Shown here: positions 7,101 to 15,007 of the stretch, in pieces
Numbering within the stretch: position 1 is the first letter of the stretch
How the letters are laid out: each line of letters opens with the position of its first letter
Virus record (IMG/VR): IMGVR_UViG_3300030118_003190
Coordinates: 1 to 40,531 of that record
Reading direction: 5' to 3' (one strand)
DNA from: a virus
Length of the DNA: 40,531 bases
Position numbers and translations under genes: made by a program
The notes under the pieces: generated by a model
Told to the model about the DNA's origin: nothing
The model's database searches: none
Seen by the model: only the letters and a program-made list of their open reading frames with translations

Positions 7101-10100
7101 TTGCTCTATCGGAAAATATCTTTTGTGTAATATTATCTCTAGATTCTAGTTTAGATAAAAAATGTATATATGATTTTAATTGTTGCTCACTAGCAGATGC
7201 TAAAGAAACATTTTTACCTTTAGGCTTGATAAGACCAAGTGCCTCGCCTATAGCATTCTTTTGTGTGCTAGTTATATCCTTAACTTTTTCTAGTAAGTGT
7301 GCTTGACCATTTAAGGCATTCCAACTTGGTTCTCTTTTAAACTTTCCTTTTGATACACTTTTAACAGAAGATAATAAGTTAGTAAGTTGTATACCTTCAA
7401 CTTCGGACATATTACCTAATGCTAATTCTTTTGGAAGTTTAGCAGTTACAAGTGCAGTTCTAAATTGCTCTTCTGTTAATCCTATACGTTTAACATGTTT
7501 TTCGATTTGTTTTTTAGTATCTTTCGTTAAAGGAAATGCATCCGCCATATCTAATGACTTCATTCTACCTTGCATAGATTTATTTATAGCATCTAAAGAC
7601 ACTTTGAAATTTGCATTTGGATTATAGCCTACTTGAGACTTTTTGCCTATAATAGATACTATTTCAGGTAATCCTGCTTTTCCAAAGAATGCTTTTATAC
7701 TAGATACAAATGACTCTCCCCACATTCTAAGTTTTTGAAAACCTTTTGCACTATCATATCTGTTTGCCCATACAGCACCTAACTCAGTTAAATACTCTCT
7801 ATTTGCTTCTATTTCTAATTGTTTTCTACTTAATGGCTTTTGACCCGCCTTTGCTCTTTCTGCTTGTATATCTTTCTTATATGCCTCTACAGTTCTAGTG
7901 TAGTTAGCCTTATCATTTGACATTCCATATTGTTTGGCAAGTTTAATACCTCTATCGAATAAAGCGGTGAGTTTTTTATCACCTAATGCTCTTACATATC
8001 TTTCTATATTATGTATGTTTTCGTGAAAGAACTCTTTAGCAGTTGCTTTACCTGCTACTAACTCTACAACACCATCTCTAAATTGTGCTTTAAAGTTTCC
8101 TTCTTTTGCTTCAATTTCTTTTATCTTACCTTTTAATGTAGGGTTCTTACTTTCCCACTCATTAAATCTATTTTTTAAAGATTGCTCGTTTGTTCTATTA
8201 CCTTTACTATCAATTAAATCTAAAGACTTTTGTGTAGTTTGTCCCTTTTTCTTACCAACCGCAGCCTCATCTCCTATTTTTCTCATAAACTCACTTACTG
8301 CGTTTTCAGTCTTTTCTGTAAGTTTTAAATCTTTATTTGTTCTAAATGCTTTTTCTATTTCACGTCTAATTTCATTTGCTATCTTAGGATTTACTTGTCC
8401 ATTTTTTTCTAAATATCTAGCAGTAGCACTAGATGCATCAACGTGGTTTAAAAAATATCTTTTAGCAAAGTTAAAATAATCTTGAGACTTGCCACCAAGC
8501 ATAGCATCTACAAGGACAGAACCTTGTGTTAGTGAGTGTCTAAATCTATGAGGAGTTAAACCTTCAACCCCTACAAAATTATTTAAAATAGTTTGTATAT
8601 GGGTTCTTGTTAGTTTACCTGCTTTAGATGGAGTTTTTCCTGTTGTTGAACTATGAACTTCTAATAATTTTTGTTTACCATGTTGAGTTGTAGTTAGTTT
8701 TGCATTTGTAGACTCTATTTCTCTCTTGTTCACTAAAGCATCTAATACTTTAAAATAGTTTACTCCATTTAATTCTGCAATATCTTCAACTCTTATAGTC
8801 TTTTCAAATAAAGGTTTGTCTCCAGATTTTGCTTTATTATAACCTTTTTCTCGTGTCTTTATTAATGCATACGACTCGCCTTTCTTATTAGACCTAGAAA
8901 ATGATACGTCTTCGATTAGTATTCCAGGTTGACTTTTTGCTTTTCCTCCTACTATAGCAACTTGTCTAGAGCCATGATGACCAATAAGATGAGATATAAG
9001 TTGAACTGCTTCGTTGTGCATATAAGTCGTATTATTAATTTTCATAGTACCTTCTACAACTCTACCTCTATCTGTTCCTTTAGTATTTTGACCACCTATT
9101 TTAGCAGTATTGTTTATACTTGTATCAAATGAAGCCAATTCTTTAGGCTCTAATGTTACTACTTTTTTAGGTTCAAAGGTTTCAGCCTCTCTAACTTTCA
9201 TTTCTGATGCACTTAAAACATTTTTAGATATTGCTTTGCCTTGAGTAAATTTCATAAGTCTTTGCATATGAGCAGCATATGTTGCATTACCAACTATATC
9301 ATTAATAAACTCTTGAGCATCTTTACCTGTAAAGTTTCTTAAAGAAACACTTCCCCTATTATCCGCTAACCATTTAGCAAATCTTTTGTATAATGGAATT
9401 TGGCTTTTAGTAGATTCTCCTGACAAGGCAGCAACAGAAGTTAATACATCTTTATTTTCTTTGTTTAATTTAGAAGAAGAATGAGTTTCAGAATTGTTAA
9501 TTATTTCTAAAACTTCTTCATTTTTTTTACCTTTTAATCTAGATTGTGCATCTATAACAATGTTTTCAAATGAGTTTTCTTGTGCTTTTATTGTTCCTTC
9601 TTTAACACCTTCGACTAATTCTTTTTTAGTCATCTCTTTTACAGGCTTAGAATCTTCTTTTTCTTTAGCAGCACGTTCTTGCATTTCTTTAAGTTTTGCA
9701 TCTTCTGCTTTGATTCTTTCCGATGAAATCTTTTCAACAACTAATGGAATGTTTTCTTTTATAGTATTGATTTGTTTATTGAATTGTTCTAAGGTAGGAG
9801 ACAATACATTATCTTCTTTTAAAGTTGTCTCTATAATTTCTTTTTGAAACTTGTCATAAAGTTTTTCAAATTCTGCATGTTTTTTACCACCCCAATCTTG
9901 CTTGGCATTCATCTCTACCATTTGTTGGAATAGTTTAGCACCTTTAACCTCAAGACCTTCAGTACTTTTAGTTCTTTCTCCTTTAACTTGTTCTAAAGTT
10001 TCATTTATAATCTTATCGGCTTTTGTCTCGCCTTCTGCTTTTATATTCTCAAAATCTTTTTTAGTTTTTTTATCTTGATTAATCTTACGTTCAGATGCTT

Positions 10101-11529
10101 TTCCTATATACTCTACTAATGCTTTATTTCCTATTTGTTTAGCCTTAGCCTTTGCTTGGTTAACAACTCTCATACCTTTAAATTGTACAAGATTTTTTAC
10201 AAATGTTTTACCCCAACCATCTTCATGCTCTGCTAGTTCTTCGTCATATGCAAAATCTGTTGCTTTTCTAAATGCAGAACCCGCTTTATGTGATACTGTA
10301 AATATACCCGCTTCTATGGGCAAATCGGCACGTTGATTAGTAATAGCCTTAACAACACTACTCCTAACAGGTTTAGACATAAATGTTTCATAATTTTTCA
10401 TTCTATCTAATGCACCTACTCTAGATGCTCTTGATAAAGAAGAAAAACCTCCTGCCATAAATCCACCAATCCAACCTTCTCCCGCAGCCATTATAACATT
10501 TTGTATATCATCTGTTGTAAATGCCTCTCCAAATCCTTGTCCCGTTTCCTTGAATCTACTAAATATAGTTTGTGCTAGGTCTTGACCAAAAGGTTGACCT
10601 GTTTCGGGATTAATTTTTTGAGCAATATTGTTTACAACTTCTTGTAAAGCAGCAGCAGTACCTCCATGTAATGCTAATTGATTAGCCATAGGTAATCCAC
10701 CCATAGCAAATATCCTTCTCATTCCAGGTGCACCAACTTCTACTACATGCTTTTTGCCACCTATTGTTAAAGTTTTCTTTAGACCATGAGACATCACTTC
10801 AGGACTAGATAGCATTGTTTTTAAGGTTTTTTTAGAGTTAGATAAACTAGCAGAATGTAATCTATTTATTGTTGCTATATCTACAGCATCATCTGTTTTT
10901 TTGAGTAATTCTTTTTTTATAGCACCCTTAGACATATTCTTTTTTATAGTGCTATTAATTGTTTTTTTGGATATAGTGTTAAAAGCATTTTCTTTTAAAG
11001 TATCTTTGAACATATATCTAGAAATTTGTTTAGCAGCCTCTTTTTTTGCAACACCTCCCGCTACGGCAGTAGTTAACCCTAGCCCACCTGTAGCCCAAAA
11101 GAAAGGTATATCATGAACTAAACTTGAAACAAATTCAATAGTTCCTTGAGCAAGTCCAGGGTCATAACTATCACTAACTTTACCTCCATATATACCATCA
11201 GATAAATCATTACCTAAAACAATCTTTTTAGCCAAACCTGTTACAGAATGATTAGCACCCGCTTTCCATGCATCTCCAAAAAAACTAGGACTAACATCAT
11301 TTTCTCTTTCAGATTCGGGAACTATATCATCGTAATCATCAAGTTTTAAATGCTCAAAAGTTTGTTTTTCTGTAAATGCATATTGTCCGCCATATTTGGC
11401 TTTTGCATAAGATTGTAAGGCATAGGGGTTAGTATCATAATCGGGAGCATTTGGGTTTTGCTCCTGTACTCTTCTTAAAAACATTTCATGTTCATCATCT
11501 CTAATGACGATTTTACTAAAACTAGACAT
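4156..11529 (-). CDS. giant internal/ejection protein with recombinase-like and metallopeptidase-like domains
   Basis: A 2457-residue last gene of the late operon, about 18 percent of the window. It follows three other putative internal virion proteins, so it is probably packaged and injected with the DNA. From N to C: a soluble start; a hydrophobic glycine-rich patch (about 140-162); a lysine/glutamate coiled-coil region (about 450-650); a tyrosine-recombinase-like module (about 708-1045) with H994-x2-R997, H1029 and Y1039; a zincin-like HENIH at 1169-1173 with later glutamates around E1246-E1249; and a long helical C-terminal half with two strongly hydrophobic segments (about 1878-1915 and 2101-2127) that could insert in the membrane. 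GGAG lies just upstream of ATG 11529. The multi-domain design matches what has been called a phage polyvalent protein. The enzymatic domains are motif-based inference. Confidence 0.85.
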   Translation of the reverse strand: MSSFSKIVIRDDEHEMFLRRVQEQNPNAPDYDTNPYALQSYAKAKYGGQYAFTEKQTFEHLKLDDYDDIVPESERENDVSPSFFGDAWKAGANHSVTGLAKKIVLGNDLSDGIYGGKVSDSYDPGLAQGTIEFVSSLVHDIPFFWATGGLGLTTAVAGGVAKKEAAKQISRYMFKDTLKENAFNTISKKTINSTIKKNMSKGAIKKELLKKTDDAVDIATINRLHSASLSNSKKTLKTMLSSPEVMSHGLKKTLTIGGKKHVVEVGAPGMRRIFAMGGLPMANQLALHGGTAAALQEVVNNIAQKINPETGQPFGQDLAQTIFSRFKETGQGFGEAFTTDDIQNVIMAAGEGWIGGFMAGGFSSLSRASRVGALDRMKNYETFMSKPVRSSVVKAITNQRADLPIEAGIFTVSHKAGSAFRKATDFAYDEELAEHEDGWGKTFVKNLVQFKGMRVVNQAKAKAKQIGNKALVEYIGKASERKINQDKKTKKDFENIKAEGETKADKIINETLEQVKGERTKSTEGLEVKGAKLFQQMVEMNAKQDWGGKKHAEFEKLYDKFQKEIIETTLKEDNVLSPTLEQFNKQINTIKENIPLVVEKISSERIKAEDAKLKEMQERAAKEKEDSKPVKEMTKKELVEGVKEGTIKAQENSFENIVIDAQSRLKGKKNEEVLEIINNSETHSSSKLNKENKDVLTSVAALSGESTKSQIPLYKRFAKWLADNRGSVSLRNFTGKDAQEFINDIVGNATYAAHMQRLMKFTQGKAISKNVLSASEMKVREAETFEPKKVVTLEPKELASFDTSINNTAKIGGQNTKGTDRGRVVEGTMKINNTTYMHNEAVQLISHLIGHHGSRQVAIVGGKAKSQPGILIEDVSFSRSNKKGESYALIKTREKGYNKAKSGDKPLFEKTIRVEDIAELNGVNYFKVLDALVNKREIESTNAKLTTTQHGKQKLLEVHSSTTGKTPSKAGKLTRTHIQTILNNFVGVEGLTPHRFRHSLTQGSVLVDAMLGGKSQDYFNFAKRYFLNHVDASSATARYLEKNGQVNPKIANEIRREIEKAFRTNKDLKLTEKTENAVSEFMRKIGDEAAVGKKKGQTTQKSLDLIDSKGNRTNEQSLKNRFNEWESKNPTLKGKIKEIEAKEGNFKAQFRDGVVELVAGKATAKEFFHENIHNIERYVRALGDKKLTALFDRGIKLAKQYGMSNDKANYTRTVEAYKKDIQAERAKAGQKPLSRKQLEIEANREYLTELGAVWANRYDSAKGFQKLRMWGESFVSSIKAFFGKAGLPEIVSIIGKKSQVGYNPNANFKVSLDAINKSMQGRMKSLDMADAFPLTKDTKKQIEKHVKRIGLTEEQFRTALVTAKLPKELALGNMSEVEGIQLTNLLSSVKSVSKGKFKREPSWNALNGQAHLLEKVKDITSTQKNAIGEALGLIKPKGKNVSLASASEQQLKSYIHFLSKLESRDNITQKIFSDRAMQEMNDMYKNKSTFKKLKLLAQMALLPGDVMLRKLIPGKKGERLADKFLDHFQTEAAYFGYGQYQIMKSMEHIVAYAKKNTRAGIAGGIHAKKISDLLAFTLDPSLAKDIKFEKWEQRFLDRAEIKGTNAYKAKKSIQKMFDKMYENLFMEARGVLNKREFETFRREYSKKFVNQYYTRIYTDEAREHFSLGGDGREQFVKQIKNDIVKQGMKQTFGVKIEALREKLANARTESSRKSINEQIAKLKVKQAEEVSILMDAKTQRGKKIENEASTLAMQLLERPNYSIRNKFLLKRMPKMENTFIDVNGKEQRTYKTDFEKVSGRYIRTMSGFLATVKHFNEFSDIKGEFSTGRTARDILKQLETDSYAGNYALTMLKSRLGMNRTGAMESLGNDVLGSATKYSAILGLSSPMSGLKNLVIGSAMTAGTFGVSPFLAGMSMSMKPEFRDYVTKLGGREVGAKELELTGFGKWWMDNVSRMTGSEATNRFVSVGAGKMTAQGLGDVLSGRKQSIFKTRESEAIAQLKGLFNLKDKDIAFIRNYGLTEGAHGIKGKQGKNIDREIKKLMDKVAHYSHIKTQGATAEPFLPIWMQSGVGRSLTLFYRMAYSGTHNIYNNMIKPATRGNVLPIVRYGIAGNAMGSALWSIYAMLFGQENPKALSDDLKTRVFSNFSKAETLGLFGYLVNPYSSTGDSKGLASYVMGSGDAILQPAIIRNAAVVSQLTMETLNAITGNRNAKRTIGKGLEQSVRDMGVIFNHSHRFFRKNFSENVKPTYDALRSAKKLWMEESGWREKEGYAEGFSYTHEKSRYYDYVKEAFYSGNTESAAQYIEALYYYLYDQHRFVGGQTMKSHRHAEKAAEQQINSLLKNLNPINLEDAGLGNITLASKKREYLKWLKNRDADMHERAVKMEKQYHYTMRKIKSSRRKYRQKYRENYYEDGKIFSDGMMFAPRGTLMGFGYSFKEYTRQSNMMKSDLRRLKTIK

Positions 11530-11554
11530 TGTCCTCCTTTATAGTTGGGAAACT

Positions 11555-13447
11555 TTACTCTCTGTTAACTCTTGACCCCGAACGTGATTCTCCTGCTACT
11601 TTTATTAATCCGTCTCTCTCAAGTTCTTCTTGATTTTTTCTAGAACCATCAGGGTTGTAATACTTACTTCCTTCTTCATCCATCAACATTTTTATATCAT
11701 GCTCTGATACAGGTGCATCATTTACATCATATGTAGATTTAGATTTATATCTACCCGACATAGCCTTTAGATATTCTTTTCTAAACTTGTCAATTTGATT
11801 TAAAACTCTTTGTATTTGTTTTGTAGATGCATTACCTTCCAACATCATTTTTCTAAATGCTTCTTGGTTTTCTGCCATAAAACGACCATCAGGGTTACCT
11901 ACATATTCTTTAATATATTGCAATGCTTCAGGTGGGTAATCCTCAATATCTAAACCTGTAATTTTCTTTATAGTGGTTGTTAGTTTGTTAGATGAAGTTA
12001 TTAATTTTTGTTGCCCTTTTTCTGTCATATCATAAAAGAATGGAGTAGGTACTTGACCTCCTAGCACTTCCATTTGTTCATCACTAGGTTTTGGTGCATT
12101 CTTATTTTTCTCCATAGCATTTGTTATATTTTCAAAATGATTCTTTAAAGATTTGCCATTTATTTTATAATCCATTATAGCATCTTCTTCATTCATTCCT
12201 GCTATCATATTATATGTTTTCATAAATTCTGCGTTTTGCTTATCATCTGTAAGTAATTGAGGTTTTAATTCTGCAACTCTTGCTAATTTAGCAACATCTT
12301 TTTCTAGGTCAAAAACCCTATAAGGCTTTCCATCATCACTTTCAAAACCTTGAACAATAGTACTCTTTCTTATATCTTTAGTTTTATAATTGCTTCCTAC
12401 ACCGCCAATTTTATCATCAGGATTTTGTGATTGATTGCTTAAACCTAACGGGTCATTAGAATCTTTATCTGACCCTCCACCATAACCTAAATAAGATGAA
12501 CTTAATTCATCATATAACATAGATTCAATTCTTCTTTTTTCATCAATTTGTTCTTGAAGAAAATCCATTTTACCTTTTATATCAGAAGCAGCCTTAAACT
12601 CTTGGTCGCTTAAATTTCCTTGTGCCTCTTCTAAAGATAAAAACTCGTTTCCAAGTATACCATCAAGTTGTTGTTGATAGTTAAACATTTCTCTAGACAT
12701 ACCATCTAATTCATCAGACAATTTACCATGTTTAGTGCTTAGTTTCATACCTTCATTCGATAACCTAAACTCCATATCTGTAATAGTTCCGCCACCCGCT
12801 ACATAAGTTTTTAAGGTTTCTAATTGACTTATGCTAGTTGCAAGAGAATTTTTAGTAAAATCATCTAATCTATTGTCTTCTCTCAACTTTCTACCTAATG
12901 TCTCATAATACTCTATACCTTCATCCATTTTAGCAACTAAATCTTTACCTTTTAATCCTTCACTATCATATTTACCACCTTCTACAAACGATTCAGCACT
13001 ATAATTTTCTAAATATTCTGTTCCATCATCTTGTGTTCTTTTTAATATAGGATTATTAACCATATCTAAATGCTTTGCAACTCTTCTGTTTGTTGTTTCC
13101 GCTTTTTCTAGATTATTCATTTTATTTTTTAAAATTTGCGAATAACCAGGCATAGCATCTGCTTTTGTCATATCACTTTTAGCGATTCTTTCAATTCTTT
13201 CTCTAGCCTGTGCTACACTATTCGGGTCATTAGCATCATAATCAACAGAGTTAAGCACATCTATTTTATATTGCTCTTCTTGCCTAATTGCTATACGTTT
13301 TTGCTCTTGAATCTCTCCATACTTTTGCATAGCACCTAAAGCAGTATCCATAACTGCCGTATATATATCTCCACCTCTCTCAAACTTTTTATCAAGTAAA
13401 GATAAATCGCTATCTGTAGTTATATCATCTAGTTTAAATTCACTCAT
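11555..13447 (-). CDS. putative internal virion protein, coiled-coil
   Basis: A 630-residue hydrophilic, mostly helical protein without a signal peptide, membrane segment or recognisable enzyme motif. The N-terminal third is rich in charged heptads (for example EIQEQKRIAIRQEEQYKIDV). The middle has QA/EL-rich helices and a glycine/serine linker (YLGYGGGSDKD), and the C-terminus is basic and serine-rich. It sits between the 281-residue virion protein, with which it shares a 4-base overlap, and the giant protein. This position is typical of podoviral ejection or core proteins. By analogy with T7 gp15/gp16 order it may form part of the internal core; no sequence similarity is claimed. Confidence 0.65.
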   Translation of the reverse strand: MSEFKLDDITTDSDLSLLDKKFERGGDIYTAVMDTALGAMQKYGEIQEQKRIAIRQEEQYKIDVLNSVDYDANDPNSVAQARERIERIAKSDMTKADAMPGYSQILKNKMNNLEKAETTNRRVAKHLDMVNNPILKRTQDDGTEYLENYSAESFVEGGKYDSEGLKGKDLVAKMDEGIEYYETLGRKLREDNRLDDFTKNSLATSISQLETLKTYVAGGGTITDMEFRLSNEGMKLSTKHGKLSDELDGMSREMFNYQQQLDGILGNEFLSLEEAQGNLSDQEFKAASDIKGKMDFLQEQIDEKRRIESMLYDELSSSYLGYGGGSDKDSNDPLGLSNQSQNPDDKIGGVGSNYKTKDIRKSTIVQGFESDDGKPYRVFDLEKDVAKLARVAELKPQLLTDDKQNAEFMKTYNMIAGMNEEDAIMDYKINGKSLKNHFENITNAMEKNKNAPKPSDEQMEVLGGQVPTPFFYDMTEKGQQKLITSSNKLTTTIKKITGLDIEDYPPEALQYIKEYVGNPDGRFMAENQEAFRKMMLEGNASTKQIQRVLNQIDKFRKEYLKAMSGRYKSKSTYDVNDAPVSEHDIKMLMDEEGSKYYNPDGSRKNQEELERDGLIKVAGESRSGSRVNRE

Positions 13448-14289
13448 TTTAAATCCTTCTTAAAGTTCCTATATGCTCTATCCGAACCATCATATTTAAT
13501 TATTATATTTTTATATGCATCTAATATAAACCTAGGATTAGATTTAAATTTAGAGGCTAATTTCATACATTTACGATAGTTTAATGCAAATCCTATAACA
13601 CTTACATACTCAACAAAAAACTTAGTTATTTTATGTCTTTTCTTTCCTCTTACTACATTTATCCATTTATCCAAAATTAGACGTTTAATAAGTCTTGCAA
13701 ACCATTTTTTCTTTAACATCATATTGGCTACAGGTTTCCATGTAATTTGATAGCCTAGCCATTTAATATTACCAAGAAATTCTTTGTGCTGTGTTTTTAG
13801 TCTCCAAGATACAAACTCCATCATTTGAGACGAGTTTATTAAGCCTTGTTGATATGCAGCAGTAGAAAGAACACAAGAACCAGGTGGGTCTCCATCATCT
13901 TGTTTCATTTGTTTTAATGTTAATGCAGTTTGCCTATTAGATTGTATTACGTCATTTATCGTAGATTGTGCTTGTGTCATTTTTTGGTTAATGTCATCTT
14001 CAACTTTCACCATAGTTTCACCAAACTGTTGTTGCATAGCATCACTTTGCATATTTTGTGAACCACTACCTGCAAAGCCACTAGCATTTCCTCCGCTAGT
14101 TAAACCTAATTTATTTAAACTTTGAAAGTATTGTTGATTAGCACCTGTTTGAAACATTTCAAAATATGGTTGATAAGTCTGTCGTTTAGTTGCAGTACGA
14201 AGTGCTTGGTCTATAGGAGTAAATAAATCTTGCTCTTCTTGATTGTAACTTCCACTTATACCATAATTTTCTTCGTTGAAATCGGGCAT
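13444..14289 (-). CDS. virion protein with CFI-box-like C-terminal domain
   Basis: A 281-residue protein with two parts. Residues 1-130 are glutamine/asparagine/glycine-rich and helical (DFNEENYG, NQQYFQSLNKLGL, QMQ-rich), typical of internal virion proteins. From residue 139 it changes to SCVLSTAAYQ followed by aromatic/basic helices (FVSWRLKTQH, IKWLGYQITWKPVANM). This resembles the CFIATAAYG 'CFI-box' domain found at the C-terminus of many bacterial proteins, with the cysteine (C139), TAAY and the downstream WR/GY/P-x-A pattern kept. Function of that domain is unknown. The gene starts at a TAATG overlap with the previous gene, with GGAGGA as ribosome site, and overlaps the next by 4 bases. 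Confidence 0.65.
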   Translation of the reverse strand: MPDFNEENYGISGSYNQEEQDLFTPIDQALRTATKRQTYQPYFEMFQTGANQQYFQSLNKLGLTSGGNASGFAGSGSQNMQSDAMQQQFGETMVKVEDDINQKMTQAQSTINDVIQSNRQTALTLKQMKQDDGDPPGSCVLSTAAYQQGLINSSQMMEFVSWRLKTQHKEFLGNIKWLGYQITWKPVANMMLKKKWFARLIKRLILDKWINVVRGKKRHKITKFFVEYVSVIGFALNYRKCMKLASKFKSNPRFILDAYKNIIIKYDGSDRAYRNFKKDLK

Positions 14290-14942
14290 TACATTCCTCC
14301 TGTTCCTGTATAAGCATCTTGCTCTATAGTAGAATCATTAGCAATAATTTGGTCAAACATAGATTTACCACCTGTTATAGCACCTATATTCGCAGGTTTA
14401 GCAATGTTTGTACCTATTGTTTTTACATTACTCATAAAACCACTAAAGTTTTTAGTACCTTGAATCCCTTTTCCAACTTTTGATAAACCTTCTCCACCTT
14501 GAGCCAATCCCGATTCTGCACCACCTGTTATACCACCCATAAGACCTGCCATTATAGTATCTCCTATGATACCTTTGGTCATAGTTCTTGTGATATTATC
14601 TTTACTTCTTTTAAAATAATTAGAGTCTTTCATAGCACTCTTTGCATTGTGTGCTCCTATTGCACCACCCAAGGCAGATGAACCCGCCATAATTAAAGGA
14701 GCAGCAGCACCACCTGTAAGTGCAGTTAAACCTATACCCATAATCATACCACCTAATCTACCTAATCCAAATCTAGCAGATGCTTCTTCCGCAGCCTCTT
14801 TAAATTCTGCAATTTTATCTACTTTAAAGTTTTGAGTGGCAGCCTGTTTTTCGCCTGCTTTGCTCATGTTTTTTTGTTTCGCTTCTCTAACGTCTTTTTC
14901 TGTATTTACTACGTTTTGATAAGCAGCCATATTAAACGACAT
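14289..14942 (-). CDS. putative membrane-active internal virion protein
   Basis: A 217-residue protein. The frame extends to 14975, but the ATG at 14942 (MSFNMAAYQN) has AAAGGAG at proper spacing and is taken as the start. After a charged helix (residues about 12-57) there is a long glycine/alanine/methionine-rich hydrophobic stretch (LGRLGGMIMGIGLTALTGG, then GSSALGGAIGA) and a second one (IIGDTIMAGLMGGITGG). These are glycine-zipper-like segments that can form membrane helices or pores. With the three genes downstream it forms the ejection-protein cassette, and a good candidate promoter lies just upstream (14979-15007). A role in opening a channel through the host envelope is inferred, not shown. 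Confidence 0.65.
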   Translation of the reverse strand: MSFNMAAYQNVVNTEKDVREAKQKNMSKAGEKQAATQNFKVDKIAEFKEAAEEASARFGLGRLGGMIMGIGLTALTGGAAAPLIMAGSSALGGAIGAHNAKSAMKDSNYFKRSKDNITRTMTKGIIGDTIMAGLMGGITGGAESGLAQGGEGLSKVGKGIQGTKNFSGFMSNVKTIGTNIAKPANIGAITGGKSMFDQIIANDSTIEQDAYTGTGGM

Positions 14943-14978
14943 AATTACTCCTTTACTTTTAATACAATCCAGCAATTA

Positions 14979-15007
14979 AATATAGACATTTCTCTGTACA
15001 TATTCAA
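14979..15007 (-). promoter_or_regulatory. candidate sigma70-type promoter for ejection genes
   Basis: Read on the minus strand, TTGAAT (15007-15002) and TATATT (14984-14979) are separated by exactly 17 bases. They match 4/6 and 5/6 of the -35 and -10 consensus. The site lies in one of the few gaps of the late operon, directly after the stop of the 1914-residue fibre and 37 bases before the next ATG. In such AT-rich DNA chance matches are frequent, so this is suggestive only. Confidence 0.35.

Noticed and set aside
9494-9847. 117-codon plus-strand frame opposite the giant gene
   Set aside because: Antisense shadow of a coiled-coil coding region; serine/phenylalanine-rich with no ribosome site. 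Other plus-strand frames opposite late genes were rejected for the same reason.
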